Assembly: GCF_022385335.1 (NCBI RefSeq)
Contig: NZ_CP092431.1
Span: 4,960,001 to 5,024,000, forward strand
DNA from: Streptomyces deccanensis
GTDB taxonomy: Bacteria; Actinomycetota; Actinomycetes; Streptomycetales; Streptomycetaceae
Length of the DNA stretch: 64,000 bases
Reading direction: 5' to 3'
This document shows positions 25,002 to 32,730 of the stretch, piece by piece; positions within the stretch are counted from its first letter, which is position 1; every line of letters begins with the position of its first letter. Below the pieces are notes generated by a model, which saw only the letters and a list, made by a program, of their open reading frames with translations, had not been told where the DNA came from and searched no databases. The position numbers and the translations under genes were made by a program.

Positions 25002-26319
25002 CCGGTGGGAGCATCGCCCGTAGCCGTGCCTCGAAGGCCAGTGCTACGGGCTCCTGCCTGTGCGGGGCCAACTGGTCGTAGAACTCCCTGAGATGGCCGG
25101 ACACCCGCTCGGAAGCCACCGCCGACGCGGACTCCAAAGCTTGCGTGGCGGTGCCGCACGCCTGGTCGAGCTTCCCTTGGTCCAGTTGCGTACGGGCCAG
25201 CCAGAAGGCGTGAAACGCCCGGCCCCGCTGGTTGGTGCGGGCCTCCCGACGCAGCGCATCCGCGATCAAGGGTTCAGCCGTCGCCGCCTCGCCCAATCGG
25301 CCGTGGGCAATGCCTGTGTCCACTATGAGCTTCAGTTCGTCGAAGTAGGTCACCCACGACGGGTCCGGGTCGCTCTCCTGGATCTGTTCGAACTGGCGGT
25401 GGGCTTCCCCGATGGCTCGGTGCGTCGCCGTGTGGCTGCCGAGCGTGGCGTGGGCGAATGCCTCGCGCATGGACAGCATCGACAGGACTCGCGGCGTCGT
25501 GCCGAAGGCTGAGCGGGCCTGGTCCTGGGCGGCGGTCACGAGTGCCAGGGAGTCAGCGGGCTTGTCCTGGTAGGTCGCCTGCAAGCTCATGCAGGCAAGG
25601 ACGTTGGCCATGAACTGGCGGTCGTCGATCTCCTTGGCCAGTTGCAGGGCCTCGGTGAAGTACGCGCGAGCCTGGTTGTACTGGCGGGCGTCGAAGTAGG
25701 TCCAGCCAGTGAGGCGTGCCAGCTCGGCCGCGATCCCGTACAGGCCGTTCTGGATGGACGGCGGGCGGCTCTCCTTCAGCAGACCGACCACATAGCGGAG
25801 CTGGCCGACGACAGCCGGCCTCAGTGCCTCGCCACCGTGCTGGTCGTCCCGTCGCCAGTAGTCCTCGATGGAGGAGCGGAACGCTTCGAGCGTGGCCGCG
25901 CTGAGGTTGGTCCGCGTGGCCAACGCCAAGATGCTGTCTACGTCCGGGCCCGGGAGAGAAGCCGCTGACCGTTCCTCGGGTTCTGGCACGTGAGGTGCCT
26001 CGCGCTCGGTGACCGCGAGAGCCTGCGGTGTCTCCCAGGGGCGGCGGGCAAGTCCGAGCATGCCTCCTGGGATGCGCAAGCCGTCCGAGATGCGCTCGAT
26101 CACGTCCATGTGGAGCAACTGGCGGCGCCCAGCGATTACTTCGCCGACCCGGCTCGGAGTCAGGTCACAGCGCCTCGCGATCATCGATGGGTAGATGCCC
26201 GCTCGGGTCTTCACCAGTCGGAAGACTCGGGCGAAGTCCCGCACCCGGCATGCGTTGATCATCTCGGGGTCGGTGAGCAGCCTGGCAGGTAATTCCTGCG
26301 GCCGGTCGGCGTCGGGCAT
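24979..26319 (-). CDS. XRE-family HTH regulator with TPR domain
   Basis: A 446-residue protein. Residues about 20-85 are an HTH (FRLVKTRAGIYPSMIARRCD, then LTPSRVGEVIAGRRQLLHMD, VIERISDGLRIP). After a linker, residues about 160-440 are TPR-like helix pairs (WTYFDARQYNQARAYFTEALQLAKE, then PLIADALRREARTNQRGRAFH). HTH-plus-TPR regulators of the RRNPP kind bind small peptides, and others use TPRs for proteins. The start ATG 26319 follows GGGAGCTGGCCCG; in-frame codons reach 26388 but lack a site. It is divergent from an operon with a 32-residue hydrophobic peptide, and a perfect 19-bp palindrome lies between them. Confidence 0.9.
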   Translation of the reverse strand: MPDADRPQELPARLLTDPEMINACRVRDFARVFRLVKTRAGIYPSMIARRCDLTPSRVGEVIAGRRQLLHMDVIERISDGLRIPGGMLGLARRPWETPQALAVTEREAPHVPEPEERSAASLPGPDVDSILALATRTNLSAATLEAFRSSIEDYWRRDDQHGGEALRPAVVGQLRYVVGLLKESRPPSIQNGLYGIAAELARLTGWTYFDARQYNQARAYFTEALQLAKEIDDRQFMANVLACMSLQATYQDKPADSLALVTAAQDQARSAFGTTPRVLSMLSMREAFAHATLGSHTATHRAIGEAHRQFEQIQESDPDPSWVTYFDELKLIVDTGIAHGRLGEAATAEPLIADALRREARTNQRGRAFHAFWLARTQLDQGKLDQACGTATQALESASAVASERVSGHLREFYDQLAPHRQEPVALAFEARLRAMLPPVSGSLHP

Positions 26320-26379
26320 CGGGCCAGCTCCCACACTGCGAGGGCTACGCAACGTCGCGGATTCTCTACTAGCCGCGAT

Positions 26380-26398
26380 ATTACCCAAGTTGGGTAAT
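26380..26398. promoter_or_regulatory. 19-bp perfect palindrome, operator candidate of the HTH-TPR regulator
   Basis: ATTACCCAA-G-TTGGGTAAT is fully symmetric and lies between the divergent starts at 26319 and 26445. Its AT-rich arms stand out in high-GC DNA. It is well placed to control both directions. Confidence 0.8.
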
Positions 26399-26444
26399 CA
26401 GCCTGGCCTTTTGGCAGGGGTGCCCTGATCGCGATGCTCCTCTC

Positions 26445-26675
26445 ATGGCGAGCAATCAGCAGACCAGACCAGGCATCAGCGAGTTGGCGAAGGACCGTGC
26501 CACCGGACGCATCGGGGTCGTCATGGGTGAGGTCGGCGGCCGTGTGCAGATGCGGCCGGTCCGTGGTGGCAGGGAGTGGGATGCCATGCGGGGCGATGTG
26601 GAGGCGCTCAGCGCTCGGGAGGAGCTGAGCGTGCGGCTGGCCGCGAGGAACGGCAACAGTCGGGTCGGGCTGTGA
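26445..26675 (+). CDS. conserved small protein of unknown function
   Basis: A 76-residue soluble, charged protein (ISELAKDRATGRIGVVMGEV, GGRVQMRPVRGGREWDAMRGDV). The G-R-I-G-V-V-M-G and R-P-x-R-G-G-R-E-W-D pattern suggests a small beta-barrel. It is first in the operon opposite the HTH-TPR regulator. Its TGA overlaps the ATG of the next gene by one base (TGATG), so translation is coupled. It has no named family that I can assign. Confidence 0.7.
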   Translation: MASNQQTRPGISELAKDRATGRIGVVMGEVGGRVQMRPVRGGREWDAMRGDVEALSAREELSVRLAARNGNSRVGL

Positions 26676-26773
26676 TGCGCGCCGTCGGCCGTTACGCCGG
26701 GGTCCTGTTCATCATCTGCATCAGCGGTTCGTGCGGATTGGTGATCGGTGTGGCCCTCGGCATCGGCCAGTAG
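26675..26773 (+). CDS. 32-residue hydrophobic peptide (candidate pro-pheromone or small membrane protein)
   Basis: MRAVGRYAG followed by VLFIICISGSCGLVIGVALGIGQ. The basic start and hydrophobic core resemble either a minimal signal peptide plus short tail or a single-pass membrane peptide. It is coupled to the upstream gene by a TGATG overlap, which argues that it is translated. Its position opposite an HTH-TPR regulator is the arrangement seen for secreted peptide signals of RRNPP systems. The peptide role is inference only. Confidence 0.55.
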   Translation: MRAVGRYAGVLFIICISGSCGLVIGVALGIGQ

Positions 26774-26920
26774 ACCGGCCGCCCCGAGCGGGTGCCGTTA
26801 CGGCTCCCCCGTTCCCGTTCGGGGCCGGCCTCCAAGCCCGCTCGCGATGGTCTTCGAGCCGCGCTCGGTGATCGCGACGGCAGGTACGTGCCCTGCACCT
26901 CTCACACCAGGAGACTGCAC

Positions 26921-27364
26921 ATGACGGCAACAGCGAACGATCAGAAGACCGGTCGCGCGGTGGCGGGTGAGGAACTGTTCCAGAGCCTCACGCACTTCGT
27001 GATCACCCACAACGGGCAGTCACCCGAACGTGCCGAGCGGATCGCGGACCAGGCGGTCGCGTTCGTCGTCACGGCTGCCACCGCCACCGTTCCCATGGTC
27101 CCGTCCGACGACGTGGACCTCGGCCTCCACGCGCTCATCCTGCACACGAAGGAGTACGCCGGGCTGTGCGAGCGGTACGCGGGCCGCTTCCTCCACCACA
27201 ACCCGAAGCCCGGCGGAGGAGCACGCGACCCTGAGAAGGTCGCCGCCTCGGCGCACGCCATGAAGGCGGCTGGGTTCATGGTCTTCGACGACCTGTGGAC
27301 CGTGGACGGCACGAACCTCGCCCAGTGCGACTCGGACTGCGGCCGACCCTACGGTCAGGACTGA
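26921..27364 (+). CDS. GRDP-like (glycine-rich-domain-containing-protein-like, DUF1399-type) protein
   Basis: A 147-residue soluble protein. The signature VDLGLHALILHTKEYAGLCERYAGRFLHHNP corresponds to the D-x-G-W-H-x-F-I-L-H-T-x-E-Y motif of small actinobacterial GRDP-like proteins; here the usual Trp is Leu. The histidines and the C-terminal cysteines (CDSDCG) could bind a metal. The start is ATG 26921 after CAGGAGACTGCAC. It lies 69 bp upstream of the kinase-like gene, and the pair probably works together. The biochemical role is unknown. Confidence 0.75.
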   Translation: MTATANDQKTGRAVAGEELFQSLTHFVITHNGQSPERAERIADQAVAFVVTAATATVPMVPSDDVDLGLHALILHTKEYAGLCERYAGRFLHHNPKPGGGARDPEKVAASAHAMKAAGFMVFDDLWTVDGTNLAQCDSDCGRPYGQD

Positions 27365-27433
27365 CCCACGCAACAGCGGCGCGACCGGCCTCGACTCGTG
27401 GCCGGTCGCGTACGCCTGGAAGGAGAAACGACG

Positions 27434-28276
27434 TTGCCCGGCTCAACCGCTGAACTGCCGATCGTGGTGCTCGACGCGCTCATGCCCACGGCCCAGCGCC
27501 TCGTCATCAACCGCCGGGGCTCCACAGTCTGGGAGGTGCAGAGCCAACGGGGCCACTACGCCGTGAAACTCGGCTACCCGATCGAAGCCACCGCCGACTG
27601 GGCCGCCCAGCCCTGGACCGCACTCGCGCCGGCGCGCGAGGGCGCCGTACTGCACCGGCTCGGCCTCGACCTCGACGCGATCGCCTACGGCGAGTGGGAA
27701 CGCGGGACGTGGAACTTCCAGCCGTGGCGCGAAGGGCCGGACCTGTACCGGCTGTGGGAACCCTGCCGTAAGCCGGACTCGTCCATCGCGCCGCACACCA
27801 GCGTCGCCCTGGGGTGCGTCGAAGCACTGGCGGAACTGCACGCGAAGGGCTGGGCACACGGAGACGTGCAACCCGCGCACTTCATCATCGGGCCCGAACG
27901 GACTCACCTGATCGACCTGGCCCTCGCCCGTGGCGGAAGCGTTCCCCAGGGGTACGACTTCCCGTTCCGCGGCTGCCTCGTCCACTACGAAGCACCAGAG
28001 ATCTCCCGCAGCGTGCTCGCCACCGGGGAAGCCGAACCCACGCCGGAAGCCGACATCTACGCACTCGGCGCGTCCCTGCTCATCTCCGCCACCGGCTGGC
28101 GAGCGGTCGAGTACCCGGACGACGCTCCTCGCCCCGTGCAGAGAGAAGCCGTGGCGAACGGTCGACGCCGTGCCGTGAAGGCGCCCGGTGAGCTGGGCGA
28201 ACTGATCGAAGCCATGCTCAGCCACGCGCCCGAGGACCGGCCGACGATCTACGAGGTGGGTAAAGCCCTGAGCTGA
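27434..28276 (+). CDS. protein-kinase-like (probably degenerate) protein
   Basis: A 280-residue protein. The VAIK-type lysine is in HYAVKLGYP. The catalytic-loop Asp is in WAHGDVQPAHF, with His in place of the usual Asn. The metal-binding motif is LIDLALAR rather than DFG. An APE-like HYEAPEIS and the Asp of ADIYALGASL follow. It is therefore a kinase fold with altered metal ligands, either atypical or a pseudokinase. The start TTG 27434 follows AAGGAGAAACGACG; an in-frame GTG at 27398 has no such site. It follows the GRDP-like gene, and a terminator lies 55 bp downstream. It may act on the GRDP-like partner or the HTH-TPR regulator. Confidence 0.85.
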   Translation: MPGSTAELPIVVLDALMPTAQRLVINRRGSTVWEVQSQRGHYAVKLGYPIEATADWAAQPWTALAPAREGAVLHRLGLDLDAIAYGEWERGTWNFQPWREGPDLYRLWEPCRKPDSSIAPHTSVALGCVEALAELHAKGWAHGDVQPAHFIIGPERTHLIDLALARGGSVPQGYDFPFRGCLVHYEAPEISRSVLATGEAEPTPEADIYALGASLLISATGWRAVEYPDDAPRPVQREAVANGRRRAVKAPGELGELIEAMLSHAPEDRPTIYEVGKALS

Positions 28277-28330
28277 TCCCAAACCCTGCGCGCCGTGGTT
28301 GCTCGTACGGCGGCGGGCCGACAACGACAG

Positions 28331-28374
28331 ACCGGACCACCCCTCAGCCTGGACAGCATTCCGGGTGGTCCGGT
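28331..28374 (+). terminator. terminator after the kinase-like gene
   Basis: ACCGGACCACCC (28331-28342) pairs perfectly with GGGTGGTCCGGT (28363-28374). A second smaller hairpin (ACCCCGGT/ACCGGGGT) lies just downstream. From here to 28807 I see no credible gene. Confidence 0.8.
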
Positions 28375-28807
28375 CGTGGAAGCCCTGATCAGGACCCCGG
28401 TGCCGATGGTACCGGGGTGGTCGGCGTGCCCGAATACGGGTGCGGCCACAACCTCGGCTTCGTGTTGTCGAGTTGGAGAGGATCACCGGTGAAGTCCCGT
28501 CGAGGAACGCAGTTCTGGCCTCAGCCACCGAAAGTCAGCCACGGCGGCGGGCGCGCCGAACGAGCACCCGTCACGTGTGCCTCCAGCAACCCCGTGCGGG
28601 CCTCAGCCACGCTGCCCCAATACGTCACGGCCCGTGCTCCCGTCTGCCTGGGCGTTGTGAACGTAGGGATGGCACTCAACTCCGCGTCGTGCTTCCGGTG
28701 CGATACGGCGGGTGGTGGGACGGTGCGCTCGCCACCGGGGCGCTTCGGTCTGCGCCTCGCGCTCGGGACGGTCGAGGTGCTTCCTGCTCTGACTGTTCGT
28801 CTTGGTG

Positions 28808-28932
28808 GTGTTGCGCGCTGAGCGGCCGGGGGCCGCCGCAGCGGTGGCGGAGACAGGGAGCGGCGGCGGCCCGTGGCCGCCAGCGCGCGCGGACCGCCGA
28901 AGGCGGGCCGCCTTGATCCAGTAAAGAAACTC
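28808..28932 (-). repeat. palindrome-rich repeat, copy B (core-side border of AICE 1 cargo)
   Basis: Read on the minus strand it begins GAGTTTCTTTACTGGATCAA and GGCGGC, matching the start of copies A and C. It then diverges into other GC hairpins. It is inverted relative to copy A, so the two copies enclose the 20.7-28.8 kb cargo block. About 120 bp separate it from the next likely gene. Confidence 0.75.
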
Positions 28933-29049
28933 TGAACAGCACGCAGGGCAGTGGCCCAGCAACCTGAGAGAGGCACGGATGCCGTGGGCAGGGTCCGGCG
29001 GCTCGGACAGTGCGGCACGGAACAACGGCGCGGCAGCAAGCGGGGAGCG

Positions 29050-29277
29050 ATGACCGAGCACATACCGGACAACGAAATGGGGTCGACCAGCATTCACGTC
29101 GGGAACACGGATCAGGTAGTCGCACTGATCGAGGAGATGCGGGCCATGGTCGTCCGCCTCAGCAGAGAGACCAAGGAACTGCGAGAGGCAGTGGCCCAGC
29201 TCAGGACTACGACTTCGACTGCTGCGCTGCCTTCAACTCCTCTACCTCACGGCGTAGTTCCTGATGATCAGCGCTAA
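29050..29277 (+). CDS. small coiled-coil protein (tentative)
   Basis: A 75-residue frame starts at ATG 29050 after GCGGGGAGCG. Residues about 22-52 (VVALIEEMRAMVVRLSRETK, then ELREAVAQL) form a clear heptad coiled coil. The last 70 bp overlap the 3' end of the convergent GntR gene, which also encodes a coiled coil there. The match may partly be a complementary-strand effect, so this gene is less certain than its neighbours. Confidence 0.4.
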   Translation: MTEHIPDNEMGSTSIHVGNTDQVVALIEEMRAMVVRLSRETKELREAVAQLRTTTSTAALPSTPLPHGVVPDDQR

Positions 29278-29689
29278 GGGCACGGATCTCGTCGCGTAGC
29301 GATGTGAGGATGTCAGCGAGGTTGGCCCCGGCGGCTTCAGCGTCGTCGGGCCTTCCCTCTCCTGGCTCTGCCTGGCCTGGCTTCTGGCCCTTCTTCGACA
29401 AGTACCAAGCTGGCGCGGTGTAGTTCGCAGAGAACTCGCCCCCACCGTCATGGTCTGCGACGAAGCTCCCTCGGCCATGGATCGTGTAGATCAGGCCCTC
29501 GTCGCGCAGCACGTTGAGCGCGGACCTCATGGTCATGTTGGCCACGCCGAAGCGTTCCTGTAGCTCGCGAATGGCCGGCATCTGCTCGCCGGGCTTGATC
29601 CGCCCCTGCAAGATGTCGCGCCGGAGCTCGTCGGCAGCGTGCTGATACGGCGGCCGACGGTCCTGCTTGCTCTCTGGCGCGGGGCTCAT
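29207..29689 (-). CDS. GntR-family regulator of element 1 (KorSA/TraR-like)
   Basis: A 160-residue protein. The N-terminal winged helix (YQHAADELRRDILQGRIKPG, then MPAIRELQERFGVANMTMRS, LRDEGLIYTIHGRGSF) is of GntR type. There is no UTRA or FadR effector domain. The short tail ends in a coiled coil (DIRALSADHQELRREVEELK-type heptads). Short GntR proteins are the standard transfer repressors of pSAM2-like elements. The start is ATG 29689. It is divergent from the transfer operon, with operator-like repeats in between. Confidence 0.9.
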   Translation of the reverse strand: MSPAPESKQDRRPPYQHAADELRRDILQGRIKPGEQMPAIRELQERFGVANMTMRSALNVLRDEGLIYTIHGRGSFVADHDGGGEFSANYTAPAWYLSKKGQKPGQAEPGEGRPDDAEAAGANLADILTSLRDEIRALSADHQELRREVEELKAAQQSKS

Positions 29690-29708
29690 GGCCCAAGAGT
29701 AGCGATTT

Positions 29709-29784
29709 CTAGCACCCCTAGCACACCCCACTGACATAGGTGGCCTATGTCAGTTGATACCTAGCACACTCGATTCACTTGACA
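29709..29784. promoter_or_regulatory. operator/promoter region between gntR and the transfer operon of element 1
   Basis: TGACATAGG (29732-29740) and CCTATGTCA (29744-29752) form a perfect dyad around TGG. CTAGCAC occurs three times (29709, 29718, 29761). TTGACA at 29779-29784 could be a -35 box for the transfer operon. Either repeat type could be the GntR target. Confidence 0.65.
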
Positions 29785-29860
29785 CTGCTAGGTCAGCTAT
29801 GTTCAATGGTGATCACGCCCCACCGCCCTGGGTGGAGCGCAACGAAAGGAAGCAACTCCC

Positions 29861-30211
29861 ATGGCACGCATCCGTGTTGGCCTGCTCCCCACCTCGTCGT
29901 TCATGGTCGGCACCCTGCCGGTACCGAAGTACGCGGACCAGGAGAAGACGCAGTTCGCCACCGACCGTGAGACCGGCGCGAAGCTCTACACGATCACCCT
30001 CTTCTTCATGGAGGAGGACCGTGCCGAGGCTCTGAAGATCACCGTTCCGGAGACTGGCCTGCCCAACGGCCTCCGTCCGGGTGTCCCGGTCATGCCGGTG
30101 GAACTGTTCGCCACTCCGTGGGCGCGGATCTTCAATGGCTCCCTCTCCGACGGCATCGCCTACCGCGCGGGTCGGCTGGACCTGGTGGCCCCTGCGGTCG
30201 AAGCGGCGTGA
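29861..30211 (+). CDS. SCO3933-family regulatory protein
   Basis: A 116-residue protein (RIRVGLLPTSSFMVGTLPVP, later VTVPETGLP-type block and ATPWARIFNGSLSDGIAYRAG). It is of the family found first in the transfer operon of many Streptomyces integrative elements. A paralogue with the same ending (ARPWESVFNGQQRHGIAFRA) is at the same position in element 2. Its function is unproven; the family name says regulatory. ATG 29861 follows AAAGGAAGC. The stop overlaps the next start (GTGA). Confidence 0.85.
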   Translation: MARIRVGLLPTSSFMVGTLPVPKYADQEKTQFATDRETGAKLYTITLFFMEEDRAEALKITVPETGLPNGLRPGVPVMPVELFATPWARIFNGSLSDGIAYRAGRLDLVAPAVEAA

Positions 30212-30420
30212 GCGACACCGTTCGCCGGTCCGGCGCTGAGCGCAGCTACCCGCTGCCTCACGCCGGGCCGGATGCCCGGTTCACCGAATCGCTCGTGACC
30301 TCGGTGGCAGCCGTGCTCGTCGGCTATGGCTATCCCCGCCTCGCCGCCTCGGCGGATCGGGCAGCCCTCGAATCGGCCCTCGCGGCCTTCCTCTACAACC
30401 CGATGGAGTGCAACGCATGA
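30208..30420 (+). CDS. small conserved element protein, unknown function
   Basis: A 70-residue protein starts at GTG 30208, overlapping the previous stop by 4 bp. Its own stop overlaps the traB ATG (ATGA). The C-terminal half (SLVTSVAAVLVGYGYPRLAA, then SADRAALESALAAFLYN) is helical. It sits in a tightly coupled operon, so it probably assists transfer. No named family can be given. Confidence 0.7.
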   Translation: MSDTVRRSGAERSYPLPHAGPDARFTESLVTSVAAVLVGYGYPRLAASADRAALESALAAFLYNPMECNA

Positions 30421-31823
30421 AAGATCCGAACGCCCCGGCGGAAGGGATCTTCGGTCACGTCCCGATCATCGTCGCCCTGGTGTTGGCCTCGCTTGTCGGA
30501 TGGGCGCTCTGGTGGGTGGTCCGCTACGTGCGCGCCGACGCCATGACCCGGCAGTCCATACGGCAGGCCGTACGCGTGCGGTGGGGCTGGAAGCGACTGG
30601 CACCGATGCTCAAGCTGTCGGCCACGGACAAGACCCCGACCGCGCTCGCGTCGCTGGCGAACACACAGGGCAAGCCCAACAAGCCCCGCGTCCTCATCCC
30701 GGCCCTGAAGGTGAAGCACGACGCATACGGAGTGATCGCGCGGGCACAGTGCCTGCCTGGCGTCGGACTCCAACAGTTCCAGAAAGCGGCTCCGCACCTG
30801 GCGGACGCCTGGCGGTGCACACGAGTGGCGGTCACCCAGGACAAGCCTGGGCAGGTCCTCATCCGGGGTGTGCGACTGGATCCACTGAAGTTCCCCACAG
30901 AGCACCACCCCTCGGGCGACGCACCGGAAGAGACGGCCCGGTGGGATCTGGGCCTGGACGAGTACGCGCAACCCGTATCCGTGAACCTCACGCAGGTGCC
31001 CGGCGTGACCGTGGCCGGCCTTCCCGGCTTCGGCAAGACCAGCCTGATCAACCGGCTTCTCTCCGACTGGGCACCCTCGCCCGCAGTGCAGTTCGCCTGC
31101 GCGGACGGCAAGGTGTCCGCTGCCTACGAAGGCGACTACGCCGACTGGGTCCAGCGGATGTTCGCCTTCGTGGGCGACGACTTGGAAGCGGCCAACAAGT
31201 TGTTCCGGCACCTGGTGGAGCTCCGCCGCGCACGGTCGGCGTCGGTGCGCCAAGTGCTCGGGGTGAAGTCCATGTGGGACGTCGGGCCCTCCGAAAGCTG
31301 GCCCTTGGTCGTGCTGATCGTCGACGAAGCCCACACCTACTTCCGCGACCACAAGGGCAGCGACCAGCAGACGAAGAAGCTGGCCGCGCTCGCCGCCGAG
31401 AACGCCCGGCTCGTGGAAGACCTGGTGAAGAAGGGCCGGTCCGTGGGTCTGCTCGTCATCCTCACCACTCAGAAATCCACGGGCGACGCGATCCCCACTT
31501 TCATCCGCGACGTCTGCCCCGTCGGCCTGAGCTTCGCTCAGAAGACCGCCGAAGCCGCCGTGGCAGCCCTCGGTGACGAGATCCGGGAATGGCCGGACGC
31601 CAACCCGATCAACCTCCAGGACCCCACTTACGTCGGCGTCGCGTCCATGAACCACCAGTCGCAACCCGGCTTCACCCGCATCCGCACGCCCTACGTGCCC
31701 GACGCGGAAGCGGCTCGCGTCGCCGAGCAGACGGCCAGCCTCACCGCCGACCCGTACGCCCTCCTGGAAGCCCTCCTCGGCCCTCGCATGGCGGACGCGG
31801 ATCTCACCAAGCTCGACGCCTGA
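30417..31823 (+). CDS. FtsK/SpoIIIE-like conjugal transfer protein TraB (TraSA-like)
   Basis: A 468-residue motor protein. There is one N-terminal membrane segment (about residues 13-37, VPIIVALVLASLVGWALWWV). The ATPase domain has Walker A GLPGFGKTS and Walker B VVLIVDEAH. GRSVGLLVILTTQKSTGDAI and the arginine-finger region follow. A single hexameric DNA translocase of this kind moves double-stranded element DNA between mycelia, unlike type IV systems. The C-terminal winged helix that recognises clt repeats in classic TraB is short or absent here. ATG 30417 overlaps the upstream stop. Confidence 0.9.
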   Translation: MKDPNAPAEGIFGHVPIIVALVLASLVGWALWWVVRYVRADAMTRQSIRQAVRVRWGWKRLAPMLKLSATDKTPTALASLANTQGKPNKPRVLIPALKVKHDAYGVIARAQCLPGVGLQQFQKAAPHLADAWRCTRVAVTQDKPGQVLIRGVRLDPLKFPTEHHPSGDAPEETARWDLGLDEYAQPVSVNLTQVPGVTVAGLPGFGKTSLINRLLSDWAPSPAVQFACADGKVSAAYEGDYADWVQRMFAFVGDDLEAANKLFRHLVELRRARSASVRQVLGVKSMWDVGPSESWPLVVLIVDEAHTYFRDHKGSDQQTKKLAALAAENARLVEDLVKKGRSVGLLVILTTQKSTGDAIPTFIRDVCPVGLSFAQKTAEAAVAALGDEIREWPDANPINLQDPTYVGVASMNHQSQPGFTRIRTPYVPDAEAARVAEQTASLTADPYALLEALLGPRMADADLTKLDA

Positions 31824-31882
31824 GCAACCGGACCGACCGCGCTCGCACGTTCCCGACACTCCAGGAAAGGAGGTGAAAACCC

Positions 31883-32578
31883 ATGACAGAGGACCGGATC
31901 ACTCAGCGCACCATCACCGCCGTCATGATCCTCATCGCTGCGCTGGCGTTTGTCTTCTCCTTCGGCAACGTCTGGTCCCTTGCCCTGCGCCTCGGCGTCC
32001 CCGGCCCGATCGCACCGCTCATCGCCCCGATGGTGGACCTGTCCGTGGTCGGCCTCCTGGTCGCGCTCCGCTACCTCTCCCTGCGCGGCCTGCCCGCAGA
32101 CCAGATGACGGCCGCCACCCGCCTCATGCACTTCTCCGGACTGCTGACCCTCGCCCTCAACGTCGCAGAACCGATCGTCGCCGGACACTACGGCCGCGCC
32201 GCCGTCGACGCGGTGGCCCCGCTGCTCCTCCTCGGCTGGGGCTCCGTCGGCCCGCAGCTCCTGCGCGCCTTCCACACCGTTGCGCGCCCTGCCATACCGG
32301 CCCCCCAGCAAGACAAGATCGAGTCCGTACCAGAGAAGGCTTCTGACGCGCCCCGCCCTGCGGTGCCGCTCGCTACGGCCCCGGCCCCGGTCGCTCCTCG
32401 CATCGCCCCAGTGCCCGCCCCGACTGCGGTCAAGGTTCCTGAGCCGCTGCTGACCGAAGCCCGATCCATCGCAACGTCCCACCACACCGAGCACGGCGAA
32501 CCGATCACGGCGGCCCAGCTCAAGACACGACTCGGGATCGGCCTGCCCATGGCCACCGCGCTTCACGCCGCGCTGTAG
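31883..32578 (+). CDS. SpdB-like DUF2637 membrane protein
   Basis: A 231-residue protein. Four hydrophobic segments lie within residues 12-130 (TITAVMILIAALAFVFSFGN, LIAPMVDLSVVGLLVALRYL, and others). A Pro/Ala-rich linker and a small helical C-terminal domain (TEARSIATSHHTEHGEPITA, then LKTRLGIGLPMATAL) follow. Spd proteins help spread transferred DNA through septa of the recipient mycelium. The ribosome site AAAGGAGGTG is among the strongest in the window. Confidence 0.85.
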   Translation: MTEDRITQRTITAVMILIAALAFVFSFGNVWSLALRLGVPGPIAPLIAPMVDLSVVGLLVALRYLSLRGLPADQMTAATRLMHFSGLLTLALNVAEPIVAGHYGRAAVDAVAPLLLLGWGSVGPQLLRAFHTVARPAIPAPQQDKIESVPEKASDAPRPAVPLATAPAPVAPRIAPVPAPTAVKVPEPLLTEARSIATSHHTEHGEPITAAQLKTRLGIGLPMATALHAAL

Positions 32579-32646
32579 AACTCCGCCCTTCCGCCGGCTT
32601 CTCCGGCACCTCCCATCGTCGCCCGCCCCTGGGCCCGACTCGCCAT

Positions 32647-32694
32647 GCCTGCGGGCAGCAGCCCGAGCGCACTGAATCGCTGCTGCCCGCAGGC
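32647..32694 (+). terminator. large hairpin upstream of rep in element 1
   Basis: GCCTGCGGGCAGCAGC (32647-32662) pairs perfectly with GCTGCTGCCCGCAGGC (32679-32694). It separates the transfer genes from the replication-excision genes. It could be a terminator, an attenuator or part of an origin. Confidence 0.65.
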
Positions 32695-32730
32695 CCCCAC
32701 CCTCGCGCCAGAGAGGACACCCCGCCACCC

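Noticed and set aside
28417..28821. 134-codon plus-strand frame in the gap after the kinase-like gene
   Set aside because: It begins within a hairpin region, ends at the edge of repeat B, has no ribosome site and no family features.
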